50,230 nucleotides of DNA from Balneolaceae bacterium. GTDB taxonomy: Bacteria; Bacteroidota; Rhodothermia; Balneolales; Balneolaceae. The stretch lies in contig RECI01000165.1 of assembly GCA_007694095.1 (NCBI GenBank), forward strand, positions 1-50,230. The letters are read 5' to 3'. This document shows positions 8,775 through 18,763 of this stretch, in pieces (position 1 is the first letter of the stretch; each line of letters opens with the position of its first letter). Below the pieces are notes generated by a model that saw only the letters and a program-made list of their open reading frames with translations, was not told the origin of the DNA and made no database searches. Made by a program: the position numbers and the translations under genes.

Positions 8775-8878
8775 CTGATGTCACGTAAATGATATACTGA
8801 TTTTCTTACTTCAACCGAACTATAAATGTTTTTGTATCCACTCACTTTAAAAGGGAAACCTGTAACACCCGGAAATAA

Positions 8879-10498
8879 TCAGGGGTAACTATCAAACGAC
8901 GCACCGAAGTATTTCTCCCGAAACCTGCCCCATTTTACCACAAGTTTCCTTCGCCCGGTTACGGTTGTTAGCGGAATAAACAACCTTATTATGAGATATA
9001 TCAAGACTGCAATAATCAGTAACAGCCAGATTGCATAATCCTGGTATACCTCAATATAATGCAGCATCGGCTGACCAATGAGGGCTGCAACACCTATCAT
9101 CAACGGAATCCATACAACTAATGATACCAGAAAATATGCCAGGAAATGGAGAAAATTAGTTTTTAAAATACCCGCTGCAAGGTATGCCGGAAAACGTGTA
9201 CCGGGAATGAATCGGGTTACAAAAATGATTTCCATGCCCCTCATTTCGAACATGTTTTTAATTTTCTCCATGTCTCCCGGTTTTATCATCCATTTTATAG
9301 GCTTTTTGTAAAGGATCGGGTTGCCCACTTCCCTTCCGAGCACATATACCCCGATATTCACGATCACAATTCCCACAAAACAACCGAACATAGCAAACCA
9401 GAATGGCAAAACACCTGATGCTACAATTAAACCACCGCTAATACATGCAATATCTTCACTCACAAGTGTAAATAGTGCTAATATCAGTACCATGATTAGC
9501 AGAGTTTTACCTCCGATTGACCTCATTTCAGCTGCATCAAAATCATCTTTCGAAAGCTCAATCCGCAAAACATGCGCATTTTCCCTAATTGCCACATCAT
9601 TATTCTCTACCCCCTCTAAAAACCATTGAAGATGGTTTATCCACTTTTCAGGGTCATAATATATTGTATTTTCACTCGCCTCGTGGGTCATAAGGTAACT
9701 CTGAGGTAATAGCCTGTGGTTTTCCTCTGCTACGGAAAGAGAAACCTGTTTATCATTCAACGGATGCAGTATGAGCACCGGCTGGTTAATACTTTTTAAT
9801 TGTTCTCTCACTTCTCGCTGATCCATTTGAAGTATAGAACGTATGTATGGCTGTTGAATGGGCTGAATGTGATAATACCCCATGTGCGGAAGGCCCCACT
9901 TAAACAACCATGATACAGGATAAAGAAATGAATATATGGTGCGGTTAAAAGTATGATTTCCAAGAAACTGCAATTCTACTACACCCAGGGATGATAAAAG
10001 AGTTAAGCTCTGTATTAGTGTTGCGTTTTCTGAATGGCCAGACGCAAGGGCAATGGCAACCAGTCCTCCATATCCATGTCCAATCAAATCAACCTTACGG
10101 ATGGAAAGTGTGTCCAGAACCTGTTGAATATATCCCGCCCTGCTGTTGATTGAGTAGCTGATTCTATCCCCCCTTACAGTGCTTTCAGGGAAAAATGGTA
10201 TAAGAACATTTTTTTGAAGTTCCCGGTTAATGTAAGCTGCGAAAGGAATTAATGATTCCGGCCCGAAATTTATATCAGGGATTATTACTATTACGGTACC
10301 GTCGTCCTCGTGTTGATAATGTATATATTCAACCGGAACCTGAAATTCATCATGAGTTATCATTACTGTCTCTACTCCGGCAAGCGGCTTATCTGCGACA
10401 GGGAAAAAAATTTGCACAAACCATGACAACCCCATCATTGACAGGTAAAGCAAAACAAAAACATGCCATTTTTTAAATATCATGGTGCATGCAATCAC
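8879..10498 (-). CDS. Fusion of degenerate alpha/beta hydrolase and DedA (VTT) membrane protein
   Basis: This 539-residue protein has two parts. After an N-terminal membrane segment (about 11-32), residues 45-300 form an alpha/beta hydrolase-like domain. Its nucleophile elbow reads GHGYGG (140-145), with Gly142 where Ser is expected, so it is probably not a hydrolase. Residues 330-510 are a DedA/VTT domain with SEDIACISGG (347-356) and the hallmark RFIPGTRFPAYLAAG (429-443); this family includes phospholipid scramblase-like and flippase-related proteins. It starts 5 bases after the plsC-like gene stop, so the two are surely co-transcribed. A phospholipid or undecaprenyl-lipid role is inferred. 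Start could also be Met6. Confidence 0.85.
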   Translation of the reverse strand: MIACTMIFKKWHVFVLLYLSMMGLSWFVQIFFPVADKPLAGVETVMITHDEFQVPVEYIHYQHEDDGTVIVIIPDINFGPESLIPFAAYINRELQKNVLIPFFPESTVRGDRISYSINSRAGYIQQVLDTLSIRKVDLIGHGYGGLVAIALASGHSENATLIQSLTLLSSLGVVELQFLGNHTFNRTIYSFLYPVSWLFKWGLPHMGYYHIQPIQQPYIRSILQMDQREVREQLKSINQPVLILHPLNDKQVSLSVAEENHRLLPQSYLMTHEASENTIYYDPEKWINHLQWFLEGVENNDVAIRENAHVLRIELSKDDFDAAEMRSIGGKTLLIMVLILALFTLVSEDIACISGGLIVASGVLPFWFAMFGCFVGIVIVNIGVYVLGREVGNPILYKKPIKWMIKPGDMEKIKNMFEMRGMEIIFVTRFIPGTRFPAYLAAGILKTNFLHFLAYFLVSLVVWIPLMIGVAALIGQPMLHYIEVYQDYAIWLLLIIAVLIYLIIRLFIPLTTVTGRRKLVVKWGRFREKYFGASFDSYP

Positions 10499-10503
10499 TG
10501 AAA

Positions 10504-11298
10504 CTAAAAAACAGGGGGTACAAATTCTTCATCAAGTACTTCGGTCATAGGTAAAAATATTCCACTCACTTTCTGATGCAGTTCTTCGGCCAGCTTTTTC
10601 CTGTCAGGGTTACTCAAACGGTCTTCACCAAAACGTATTGTCACGATTATTCGTTTATTTGAAGCCATCAGAAACAAATGTTTATGTAATGGATCTCCTC
10701 CCCACCAGCTCACCGATTTATAAGCAGGAATATCCCCTTTTAACGTTCTGTAACGCAATGCTGAATAAGAAACTTCAATATTTTCAGAAGCGGCATGTTC
10801 GAGCAGGGGTGGCCGAAACCGTAAGATTTCTTTACCCGGTGATGTCATTCCTTCCGGAAAAAGAACTAATCCCTGATATTCATTTAGTTGTTCTGATATT
10901 TCCCGGTTTACACGGGTAACATCCCTTTTTTTGCTCCGGTCTACAAAAATTATCCCAAGTGTTGTTGCCATAAATCCAATAAGCGGCCAATGCTTTATCT
11001 CCATTTTTGAGACAAATGTGGTTTTGAGTATGGAAGAATAAACGGGTATATCGATATAACTGAGGTGATTGCTTACTAGGAAAAAAGGTGGTTCAGGCGG
11101 ATTCCCCTCAACCTTAATATCCATTGAAAGGATTTTGGCAGATCCTTTCCCCCACCATGTCATAATTTGATTTCGCCATAGCTCATATCGCTGGCCAAAC
11201 AGCTTTATGAAGATCAGAAAGAAAAGGTAGATGGAATAAAGTGTAAATGTATTAGCCAGAAATAAGACAATTTTAAAGATAGCTGCGATGCGATACAT
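10504..11298 (-). CDS. plsC: 1-acyl-sn-glycerol-3-phosphate acyltransferase (PlsC family)
   Basis: This 264-residue membrane acyltransferase probably adds the second acyl chain to lysophosphatidic acid or a related lipid. An N-terminal hydrophobic segment spans about residues 8-34. The catalytic NHxxxxD motif is present (NHLSYID, about 77-83), and the substrate-binding LFPEGMTS follows at about 145. Downstream, the gap to the DedA fusion is only 5 bases, supporting a joint role in phospholipid synthesis or turnover. A paralogue acting on another lipid, such as an ornithine lipid, cannot be excluded. Confidence 0.88.
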   Translation of the reverse strand: MYRIAAIFKIVLFLANTFTLYSIYLFFLIFIKLFGQRYELWRNQIMTWWGKGSAKILSMDIKVEGNPPEPPFFLVSNHLSYIDIPVYSSILKTTFVSKMEIKHWPLIGFMATTLGIIFVDRSKKRDVTRVNREISEQLNEYQGLVLFPEGMTSPGKEILRFRPPLLEHAASENIEVSYSALRYRTLKGDIPAYKSVSWWGGDPLHKHLFLMASNKRIIVTIRFGEDRLSNPDRKKLAEELHQKVSGIFLPMTEVLDEEFVPPVF

Positions 11299-11504
11299 AA
11301 TTTGATAATTTCTCTTTTTCTTTCCGGTTTTACTTATTTAGACTGCGATATTTGGGAATCTTATTGTTATTTTCTTTTGTTTACAGAACGCAATTATAAC
11401 TTTTTCAGATAAAGATATTTAAGCAAATATACTATTGTCTGGAAATATTCAAGTGAACCAACGTTTTAAAATTAAATCTCCTGAAACCTTAGTACAAATC
11501 CGGC

Positions 11505-12314
11505 ATGTTGTATACCCGAACATATCACCATTCTCCGGAAAGCGACTGGGTTGTATTTGTACACGGCGCAGGCGGCTCTTCAAATATCTGGTTCAGGCAA
11601 TTGAAAGCTTACACTGAAGAATTTAATGTATTGCTTGTGGATCTTCGGGGCCACGGAAAATCAAAAGAAATGAGTACCCTGAAAGAGTACTACAAAGAGA
11701 ACTATACGTTTAAAACAGTATGTAAAGATATTATTGAAGTACTGAATGAAAATAATATTGACCAGGCACATTTTGTAGGTGTTTCACTCGGAACAATTCT
11801 CATCCGAATGGTGGCAGAAATGGATCCTGACCGGGTAAAATCAGCAGTAATGTGCGGAGCAATAACAAGACTGGACATCCGCTCCCGGGTACTGGTTTGG
11901 CTGGGTAATGCATTTAAAAAAATTGTCCCTTTTATGTGGCTTTATAAACTGTTTGCGTGGATTATTATGCCGAAAAAAAACCACCAGGAATCGCGGCTGA
12001 TGTTTGTCAATGATGCAAAAAATCTCGCCAGAAAAGAATTTTTAAAGTGGTTCCGGCTCACATACGATGTGAATCCACTGCTCAGGTACTTCAAGGAAAA
12101 AGAAATGGAGGCACCTACACTTTACATTATGGGTGAGGAAGATCACATGTTTCTGCCGCCCGTACAAAAAATGGTAAAAGAGTTTAAACACTCATATCTC
12201 GAAATTGTGGAAGGGAGTGGCCATGTGGTAAATGTAGATAAACCGGACGAATTTAACAGAATTTCCCTTGAATTTCTTGTAAAACAGAGATCACCTTTAC
12301 AGCAATCTGCATGA
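11505..12314 (+). CDS. Alpha/beta hydrolase
   Basis: This 269-residue serine hydrolase has an intact triad context. The oxyanion-hole HGAGG lies at about residue 20, the nucleophile elbow GVSLGT at about 93-98, an acid in MGEEDHMF near 210, and the His in EGSGHVVNVDKPDEF near 238. The substrate is unknown; lipase, esterase and haloperoxidase-like activities are all possible. It diverges from plsC with 206 bases between the starts. Those bases are AT-rich and hold no motif I can name. Confidence 0.85.
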   Translation: MLYTRTYHHSPESDWVVFVHGAGGSSNIWFRQLKAYTEEFNVLLVDLRGHGKSKEMSTLKEYYKENYTFKTVCKDIIEVLNENNIDQAHFVGVSLGTILIRMVAEMDPDRVKSAVMCGAITRLDIRSRVLVWLGNAFKKIVPFMWLYKLFAWIIMPKKNHQESRLMFVNDAKNLARKEFLKWFRLTYDVNPLLRYFKEKEMEAPTLYIMGEEDHMFLPPVQKMVKEFKHSYLEIVEGSGHVVNVDKPDEFNRISLEFLVKQRSPLQQSA

Positions 12315-12518
12315 TTCCATGAATTATGTTTCCTGCCCGTGAAGTCTTCTTTCACTATGAAGTACGAAAGATATTCGACAGTGATGTACAGTTGACAGGC
12401 GCTAAACTGCACATATTATAAGCCCATTTCAGTTTCTGTTAAAAAATACCAGATACCGTTTTTTCTGCACTGATTTTTTCGAGATATTTGATATTGTCAA
12501 ACTTTCAGAAATAACACC

Positions 12519-12959
12519 ATGATCATACCTCTTGCGAGCGACCATGCCGGTTACGAAGCTAAAGAAGCAACCAAAAAAATTATTGAGAAACTCGGGTATA
12601 TTCCGATTGATTTTGGCACGCATTCACCCGATTCGGTAGATTATCCTGAATTTGCTGTTTTGGTTTCAAAAAAGGTAAATGCGGGTGAGCATGAATTTGG
12701 CGTTTTGATTTGTGGCAGCGGGCAAGGTATGTGTATGACGGCCAACAAATTCCCAAACGTCAGAGCTGCGTTGGTATATTCACCGGAAGTTGCCATTTTA
12801 GCCCGCGAACATAACAATGCGAATATTATATGCCTTCCCGGAAGGGAATTAAACAGTGAACAGATCGAAGCCATCTTAAAAAGCTGGTTTTCTACATCGT
12901 TCGAAGGTGGCAGACACGAACGGAGGGTTACTAAAATTCACTCCTTAACAGAAAAATAG
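12519..12959 (+). CDS. rpiB: Ribose 5-phosphate isomerase B
   Basis: RpiB interconverts ribose 5-phosphate and ribulose 5-phosphate in the pentose phosphate pathway. The sequence opens with the family signature IPLASDHAGYEAK (Asp8, His9) and contains the catalytic cysteine in LICGSGQGM (Cys65), followed by the substrate-binding NKFPNVRAAL. Length, 146 residues, is typical. The gene lies only 8 bases before glyA, so the two are co-transcribed, an arrangement seen in several bacterial groups. Allose 6-phosphate isomerase activity is possible but no allose genes are nearby. Confidence 0.95.
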   Translation: MIIPLASDHAGYEAKEATKKIIEKLGYIPIDFGTHSPDSVDYPEFAVLVSKKVNAGEHEFGVLICGSGQGMCMTANKFPNVRAALVYSPEVAILAREHNNANIICLPGRELNSEQIEAILKSWFSTSFEGGRHERRVTKIHSLTEK

Positions 12960-12967
12960 CTTATTGA

Positions 12968-14269
12968 ATGCAATCATTACATGAACAGGATCCTGAAATT
13001 TTCGAATTTCTCGAACTTGAAAAGCAACGCCAAAATCTGAACTTTGAATTAATCGCTTCCGAAAACTTTGCTTCCAAGGCTACAATAGAGGCAATGGGTT
13101 CTGTGCTTACTAATAAGTATGCCGAAGGCTATCCTGGTAAAAGATACTACGGAGGCTGTGAGCATGTGGATAAAGTAGAAGATTTTGCAAGGGAACGCGC
13201 AAAGAAATTATTTGGGGCAGAGTGGGTAAATGTTCAACCACACTCGGGCGCCAGTGCAAATGCAGCTGTTTACCTGGCGTTTATGAAACCGGGTGATACA
13301 CTGCTGGGATTAGATTTGGCACACGGTGGCCACCTCACTCATGGCTCCCCGGTAAATTTTTCGGGTATCACATACAACGCAACATTTTATGGTGTTGATA
13401 AGGAAACAGGCCGGATTAACCTGGATAAAGTTCGTGAAAAAGCGAAGGCAGTAAAACCTAGAATGATTTCAATTGGAGCAAGTGCCTATTCACGCGATTT
13501 TGATTATGCTGTTTTCCGTGAGATTGCCGATGAAGCAGGGGCTTTTTTGTGGATGGATATGGCACACACTGCCGGTTTGATAGCCGTAGATGAACTGAAC
13601 GACCCGCTACCCTATTGTGATGTAGTAACTACAACCACTCACAAAACCCTGCGAGGCCCGCGCGGCGGGATGATCCTTGTTGGAAAAAATAGTGAAAACA
13701 AACTTGGTGTAATTGCTCCAAAATCAGGCAGGGTAAAAAATATTGGTGAGGTTCTTGATTCGGCAGTTTTTCCCGGTTCTCAGGGTGGCCCGCTAATGCA
13801 TGTGATAGCAGCAAAAGCTGTCTCATTTGCCGAAGCACTTAAACCTGAATTTAAAACATACCAAAAGCAGGTAAAGATAAATGCAAAAAAAATGGCTGAC
13901 GAATTTTTAGTCCGCGGGTACGATCTTGTAAGTAATGGTACCGACAATCACCTCATCCTGGTTGATCTCAGAAACAAAGGCCTTAATGGGAAAATCGCTG
14001 AAGAATCATTAGACCGGGCAGGAATCACAGTGAATAAAAATATGGTACCTTACGATACTGAAAGTCCGTTTATAACCTCCGGAATCAGAATTGGATCACC
14101 CGCACTTACTACAAGGGGATTTAAAGAAACCGAATTCAGTGAGGTGGTTAAATTGATCGATTCTGTACTTCAAAACCCTGAAGATGAAAAGGTTATTCAA
14201 TCCGTTAAAAGTGAAGTACGTGCAATGTGTGAACAATTTCCTTTATATGATTTCGTGACTGTATCCTGA
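12968..14269 (+). CDS. glyA: Serine hydroxymethyltransferase
   Basis: GlyA moves the hydroxymethyl group of serine to tetrahydrofolate, producing glycine and 5,10-methylene-THF. The 433-residue protein carries the typical [18 protein letters not shown] opening, [20 protein letters not shown], and the PLP-binding lysine at about Lys226 within [14 protein letters not shown]. It follows rpiB by 8 bases without a visible Shine-Dalgarno sequence. The fold and motif order are complete with no truncation. Confidence 0.97.
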   Translation: MQSLHEQDPEIFEFLELEKQRQNLNFELIASENFASKATIEAMGSVLTNKYAEGYPGKRYYGGCEHVDKVEDFARERAKKLFGAEWVNVQPHSGASANAAVYLAFMKPGDTLLGLDLAHGGHLTHGSPVNFSGITYNATFYGVDKETGRINLDKVREKAKAVKPRMISIGASAYSRDFDYAVFREIADEAGAFLWMDMAHTAGLIAVDELNDPLPYCDVVTTTTHKTLRGPRGGMILVGKNSENKLGVIAPKSGRVKNIGEVLDSAVFPGSQGGPLMHVIAAKAVSFAEALKPEFKTYQKQVKINAKKMADEFLVRGYDLVSNGTDNHLILVDLRNKGLNGKIAEESLDRAGITVNKNMVPYDTESPFITSGIRIGSPALTTRGFKETEFSEVVKLIDSVLQNPEDEKVIQSVKSEVRAMCEQFPLYDFVTVS

Positions 14270-14353
14270 ACTATGAACAAAATTTGATCATATCATCCGT
14301 CAAAAAAGAGAAATATTAAAATTTAATACCGACTCAATCGGTTCTGATATTCA

Positions 14354-15220
14354 ATGAGCGAATCTACAGGAGCCACAAAACGGAGTATAATGGGGGCAAT
14401 TCTCCCCAAGGCTAATAAACCAACAGTAGACCCAACTGCTTCCATGTCATTTCTCGACCATCTCGAGGAATTGCGTTGGAGGATATTGAAAGGCCTTGCG
14501 GGCATTTTAGCCGGGATTGTTGTAGCATTTATATTTTCAGATTTTTTTATTCAGGAATTCATTCTTGGCCCGGCCCGGTCTGATTTTTTCATGTATCAGA
14601 TTATGCCGATAAATGCGGTTGACCTGTCCCTGATTTCAAGGCGTTTGACAGGGCAGTTTTTCACTTATTGGGGCACATTGATTATTATCGGTACCATTAT
14701 TGGTTCACCCTACTTTATATACCAATTGTGGGCGTTTATTGAACCTGCACTCGAATCAGGCGAAAAAATCAAAACTTTTTTAAACGCCATGTTTATCAAT
14801 TTTTTCTTTTTGCTTGGTATTTCGTTTGGTTATTTCATTTTGGTTCCATTCGCGGTACAGTTTTTTACACAGTTCATTATCTCAGATATTATCAGCAACG
14901 AGTTCGATATTCATGAATATTTTATCAAAGTTGCTGTCTGGACTCTCGCCTGCGGTATCGTTTTCCAGGTGCCTGTAGTCAGTTGGTTCTTGTCTAAAGT
15001 TGGCCTGGTTACCCCTGAAGGGATGAAGACCTATCGACGGCATGCCATTGTTGGGGCAATGATCCTTGCCGCATTTCTCACCCCTCCGGATCCCGTCTCA
15101 CAAATCATGATTGCAGTACCGTTGATCGTACTATACCAGTTCGCAATATTCCTGAGCAGGATAGCCGTAAAAAGACGCAAGAAAGATCTTGAAGCTGCGT
15201 TTACTGATGGTAATACATAA
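14354..15220 (+). CDS. tatC: Sec-independent protein translocase TatC
   Basis: TatC is the receptor for twin-arginine signal peptides in the inner membrane. After an N-terminal cytoplasmic extension of about 30 residues, the signature SFLDHLEELRWRI appears near residue 33. Six membrane segments follow, with the conserved WAFIEPALESGEK and the closing FLTPPDPVSQIMIAVPL. At 288 residues it is slightly longer than the E. coli protein because of the N-terminal extension. No tatA gene is next to it, so the partner subunit must be elsewhere. Confidence 0.95.
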   Translation: MSESTGATKRSIMGAILPKANKPTVDPTASMSFLDHLEELRWRILKGLAGILAGIVVAFIFSDFFIQEFILGPARSDFFMYQIMPINAVDLSLISRRLTGQFFTYWGTLIIIGTIIGSPYFIYQLWAFIEPALESGEKIKTFLNAMFINFFFLLGISFGYFILVPFAVQFFTQFIISDIISNEFDIHEYFIKVAVWTLACGIVFQVPVVSWFLSKVGLVTPEGMKTYRRHAIVGAMILAAFLTPPDPVSQIMIAVPLIVLYQFAIFLSRIAVKRRKKDLEAAFTDGNT

Positions 15221-15314
15221 TACTCTCAATTTTGCTGCTGTTATTGTGCAGAATGAACCGTACATTTAAGATTGAGAAAAATCAGACATACATAAACAGA
15301 ACACTACTTTTTTC

Positions 15315-15857
15315 ATGCAAGAATCTGTATTCAAATATTTATTGTTGATTATCATGCTTTCTGTAATTGGAATAGCATGTAATACAGACGATCCTTTCAG
15401 AATCCCCCCTCCTGATCTCACAACAGTTCCGGAACCATTCGATTTACAAAACATTGAACCGATGGAAATTATACCAGGAGTGCAGGTATTCATTCACGAA
15501 GAAGGTTACGGCCCATTTTATGTAACAGCCAGAGATGAAGTCTGGATTTATAAAACTCTCCGTACTGACGAAGGAGATATTATTTATAGCACCTTCTCCG
15601 ACGGCCGGGTTGATCCTATCCCGATTTCAATGAGTATTGCCGGCAATTACCAAAATGTTTTTAACTTTACAATTTTACTTGGTTATAATCCCGGTTTCAA
15701 AGCAGGAATGCTTGGAATGAGGGAAGGGGAAAAAAGAACCATTATTGTACAGCCAGAACAGGGTTTTGCGAATATTCCATCGAACAGCCTGAATGCAGCA
15801 TACCGAAATAATAAACTCATTTACGATATCAGGGTATCACGTATTGAACCAAGTTAA
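15315..15857 (+). CDS. FKBP-type peptidyl-prolyl isomerase-like lipoprotein
   Basis: This 180-residue protein has an N-terminal hydrophobic signal and a likely lipobox ending at Cys22 (IGIAC), so it is probably lipidated and exported. From about residue 65 the sequence follows an FKBP fold (DEVWIYKTLRTDEGDIIYST, GMLGMREGEKRTIIVQPEQGF), ending YDIRVSRIEP. FKBP domains catalyse proline isomerisation during folding of exported proteins, but not all members are active. It sits downstream of tatC and converges with alr; the stops are 28 bases apart. Confidence 0.75.
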   Translation: MQESVFKYLLLIIMLSVIGIACNTDDPFRIPPPDLTTVPEPFDLQNIEPMEIIPGVQVFIHEEGYGPFYVTARDEVWIYKTLRTDEGDIIYSTFSDGRVDPIPISMSIAGNYQNVFNFTILLGYNPGFKAGMLGMREGEKRTIIVQPEQGFANIPSNSLNAAYRNNKLIYDIRVSRIEPS

Positions 15858-15885
15858 GTACCGGGGGTTATATATCAGTCTGCCA

Positions 15886-16953
15886 TCATATGTAGACTTT
15901 TTCCACCCTCGGAGTAATATTGGTTAGAATTTCATGGACATTGGTTTGGCCATGTTCAGCCCACTCGTAGGCATTCCATGCTGAACCACCGAGCAGAATA
16001 ACATCAGTTCGCGGTTCAATATTTTCTTTTCCTAGAAAAACCATTGTCATATCCATTGTAATATTTCCGGCCTGACGGTAATACGTATCATTAATTAATA
16101 CATGCAATTTATTGCTTAATGAGCGCGGAACACCATCAGCATATCCCACCGGCAAGGTTGCAAGAAATCCATCTTCAGGGCAAACCCAGGTTGATGAATA
16201 ACTTACAACATCTCCTCTTTTTATCGGGCGTACCTGGGCAGCTTTTGTTTTCCAGATTAAGGCAGGTGTAAGCCAGGAATGCCTGGTATATCCTGCGTTG
16301 TATCCCATCATACCAAGTCCGGTTCTTATCATGCCAAAGTGGTCAATATCATCGTAATTCGTGGCAGCGCCGGTATTGCTCATATGAATAAGAGGTATTT
16401 CCGGAAAATGAGTCAAAACCTGTTTGAACCTCTGCTGCTGTATGTATACATAATCCGATCCCGGATCATCTGCAGTGGCATAATGTGAGTAAATTCCGCT
16501 GCAGGCAAGCCTCTGGCTGGCAATGGCAAGCTGCCTTACATCAGCAGCCTGTGCAGGTGAAAAGCCAAGACGGCCCATACCGGTATCGAAGTTCAGTTGG
16601 TAGGATGTGCCATCCATCAAAACAGAAAAATGTGCAACATCACTTATGGTTGCAGTAAGATTATGTGTTTGATAAGCTGCCGCATTCTCATAGGTCGGTA
16701 CACCAAATACAAGAACCGGTTTTTTTATCCCTCCCATTCTCAGTTCTATTCCCTCATCAACCGAAGCCACCGCGAACCAGTCAACATTTCCTTCAATAAA
16801 TTTGCTTACCGTTACAGCACCATGCCTGTATGCATCGCATTTAACAACAGCAAGTACTTTTCTGGCTGAAGCCTTCTGCTGTATAATCCTGATATTTTTT
16901 TTAATGGTTTCTAAGTGAATTTCTGCAATTGAGACTGGAAAATGATTTCTCAA
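15886..16953 (-). CDS. alr: Alanine racemase
   Basis: This PLP enzyme makes D-alanine for peptidoglycan. The PLP-lysine motif is VVKCDAYRHG (Lys38), with Cys and Arg at places that are usually Ala and Gly. The barrel continues with FDTGMGRLGF, and the second-domain motif LPVGYADGVPRSLSNK holds the catalytic tyrosine. At 355 residues it is near the usual length. Its ATG overlaps the stop of the upstream oxidoreductase gene by 4 bases, indicating translational coupling. A racemase for another amino acid is possible, given the altered lysine motif. Confidence 0.9.
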   Translation of the reverse strand: MRNHFPVSIAEIHLETIKKNIRIIQQKASARKVLAVVKCDAYRHGAVTVSKFIEGNVDWFAVASVDEGIELRMGGIKKPVLVFGVPTYENAAAYQTHNLTATISDVAHFSVLMDGTSYQLNFDTGMGRLGFSPAQAADVRQLAIASQRLACSGIYSHYATADDPGSDYVYIQQQRFKQVLTHFPEIPLIHMSNTGAATNYDDIDHFGMIRTGLGMMGYNAGYTRHSWLTPALIWKTKAAQVRPIKRGDVVSYSSTWVCPEDGFLATLPVGYADGVPRSLSNKLHVLINDTYYRQAGNITMDMTMVFLGKENIEPRTDVILLGGSAWNAYEWAEHGQTNVHEILTNITPRVEKVYI

Positions 16954-18566
16954 TGATAACCTCCGAATATTTTTTTTCTTTTTTTCAGGATAACATTTGC
17001 GGCATTATAACCGGCTGCACCGAATACCCCGCCGCCGGGATGGCATGAAGCACTCGAAAGATAGAGATTTTTGATGGGTGTTTCGTAATTGCTTAGCTCC
17101 GGTACAGGACGAAACATAAACATCTGGTCAAAATTCATTTCAACATGCATCACATTACCGCGCAGTAACCCGTGTTTGCGTTCGATATCAAGAGGTGACT
17201 GAATATACCAGTCTATCAATTTACCCTTCATATTTGGGGCATATTTTTCTACAACCCCATAGATTTTTTCAGCTTCACGCTCACGGATATCGTCCCAGTT
17301 TATTCCATTTGCCAGTTCATAGGGATGCCACTGTGCCCATGCAAATAAAGTATGTTTACCGTCTTTTGCCACTTCAGGATCGATTTTTGAAAATGTCATC
17401 GCTAATACCGCTGGCTCCTCTGGCGGATTTCCTTTCATATAATCCCCGATCGCCCGGTTCATATACTCAACTGATGGGGCTAAAAGCTGCATACCATTAT
17501 GAATAATTGGATCATTCGGAGCTGCTTTATATTCAGGAAGCTCCTCTACAGCGCACCTGATTACCATTCCAAAACCATTGCCAACCTGAATATTTTTTAC
17601 CTTTGTGAATAAAGAATCATCCAGGTGCTTCTTCTCTACCAATTTTAGCATGGTTGTTTGAACGTGTGCATTTGATACAATGAAGCCCGCCTTGTAGTAC
17701 TCATCTTTTTCTGTGAACACGCCTTTTGCAGCACCATCTTCAATGTGAATTTGTTTAACAGGACTTTCCGAAATAACGGAGCCTCCATGAGCTTCAATAA
17801 ACTTTTTCATTGCCTGCGTCAGCATTCCGCTCCCTCCTTTCGGGTGTTTCGCACCACTTTGATGAAGCATCGACTGCCACCCGGCAAAATCACCTGTAGC
17901 CGACTGGTCAGGCAACGGCCCCGATTGTGAGGCAAACCATATAAGTGCAGCCTGCATATACCTGTTGGAAAATGCATTTTTTACTACACTGCCATAGCTA
18001 CCAAGTATTTTCTGAAGACCGTCGAGTTGTTCACCCTTTTTGAACATGGAGCCATCCCGGATCTGGCCTTTTGCCATCTCCATAAAAATATTTTTACCTG
18101 ACGGCGGCACCATAAACGCTTTCAATACCCCTTTGTTAATTCTGCCCCAAAAATCAATGAAATTCCGGTAATTTTCCACATCCTCCGGAGCAACACGGGC
18201 AATAGATTCAAGTGTGAGATCGAGGTCTTTGTGAAAATGTATCACCCCTTTTTTATCAGGAAGCGGGTAACTCATAAACGGATCCATCTCGATATATTCC
18301 AGTCCATAACCGGTAAGACCCAGTTCTTCAATAATTCCTGTCTGATGAATCATGATATGCACCGAAGAACCAACATCCATCCTGAAACCATGCGGATTAA
18401 TTTTGGATTGAAACATCGTTTCAGTACATACGGCACCCCCGATAGTATCCCTTTGTTCGAGAACACCCACCTTCATACCGGCTTTAGCCAGGTAACAGGC
18501 TGTAATTAAACCATTGTGCCCAGAACCAATAATGACTGCATCAAATTCTTTCATATTGCGTATCAT
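16950..18566 (-). CDS. Phytoene dehydrogenase-like FAD-dependent oxidoreductase
   Basis: This 538-residue flavoprotein has an N-terminal Rossmann FAD motif (AVIIGSGHNGLITACYLAKAG), then GGAVCTE, and a C-terminal FAD-binding end (LYLSSASCHPGGGVFGAAGYNAA). It resembles the CrtI/PYROXD2 family of desaturases and dehydrogenases. No phytoene synthase or other carotenoid gene is adjacent, so a carotenoid substrate is not established. It overlaps alr by 4 bases (ATGA). The start may be the ATG at 18554 (Met5), which places the fold closer to the N-terminus. Confidence 0.85.
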   Translation of the reverse strand: MIRNMKEFDAVIIGSGHNGLITACYLAKAGMKVGVLEQRDTIGGAVCTETMFQSKINPHGFRMDVGSSVHIMIHQTGIIEELGLTGYGLEYIEMDPFMSYPLPDKKGVIHFHKDLDLTLESIARVAPEDVENYRNFIDFWGRINKGVLKAFMVPPSGKNIFMEMAKGQIRDGSMFKKGEQLDGLQKILGSYGSVVKNAFSNRYMQAALIWFASQSGPLPDQSATGDFAGWQSMLHQSGAKHPKGGSGMLTQAMKKFIEAHGGSVISESPVKQIHIEDGAAKGVFTEKDEYYKAGFIVSNAHVQTTMLKLVEKKHLDDSLFTKVKNIQVGNGFGMVIRCAVEELPEYKAAPNDPIIHNGMQLLAPSVEYMNRAIGDYMKGNPPEEPAVLAMTFSKIDPEVAKDGKHTLFAWAQWHPYELANGINWDDIREREAEKIYGVVEKYAPNMKGKLIDWYIQSPLDIERKHGLLRGNVMHVEMNFDQMFMFRPVPELSNYETPIKNLYLSSASCHPGGGVFGAAGYNAANVILKKRKKIFGGYH

Positions 18567-18763
18567 TTGAACGTTGGAATGAATGTTTACTTAAAAAAGG
18601 TTTTAACATCATATCCGGCAATCTCATTCACTGGAAACAAATACTGCCTGGTACTGATGGCGAATTTACCAATCACTCAAAAACTCTTTCTTCAATAAAC
18701 AGAAAAGGGTTACTTTTAATCATCCATACGGATAGGGTAAAATACTAAGTAACAATAATCAAA

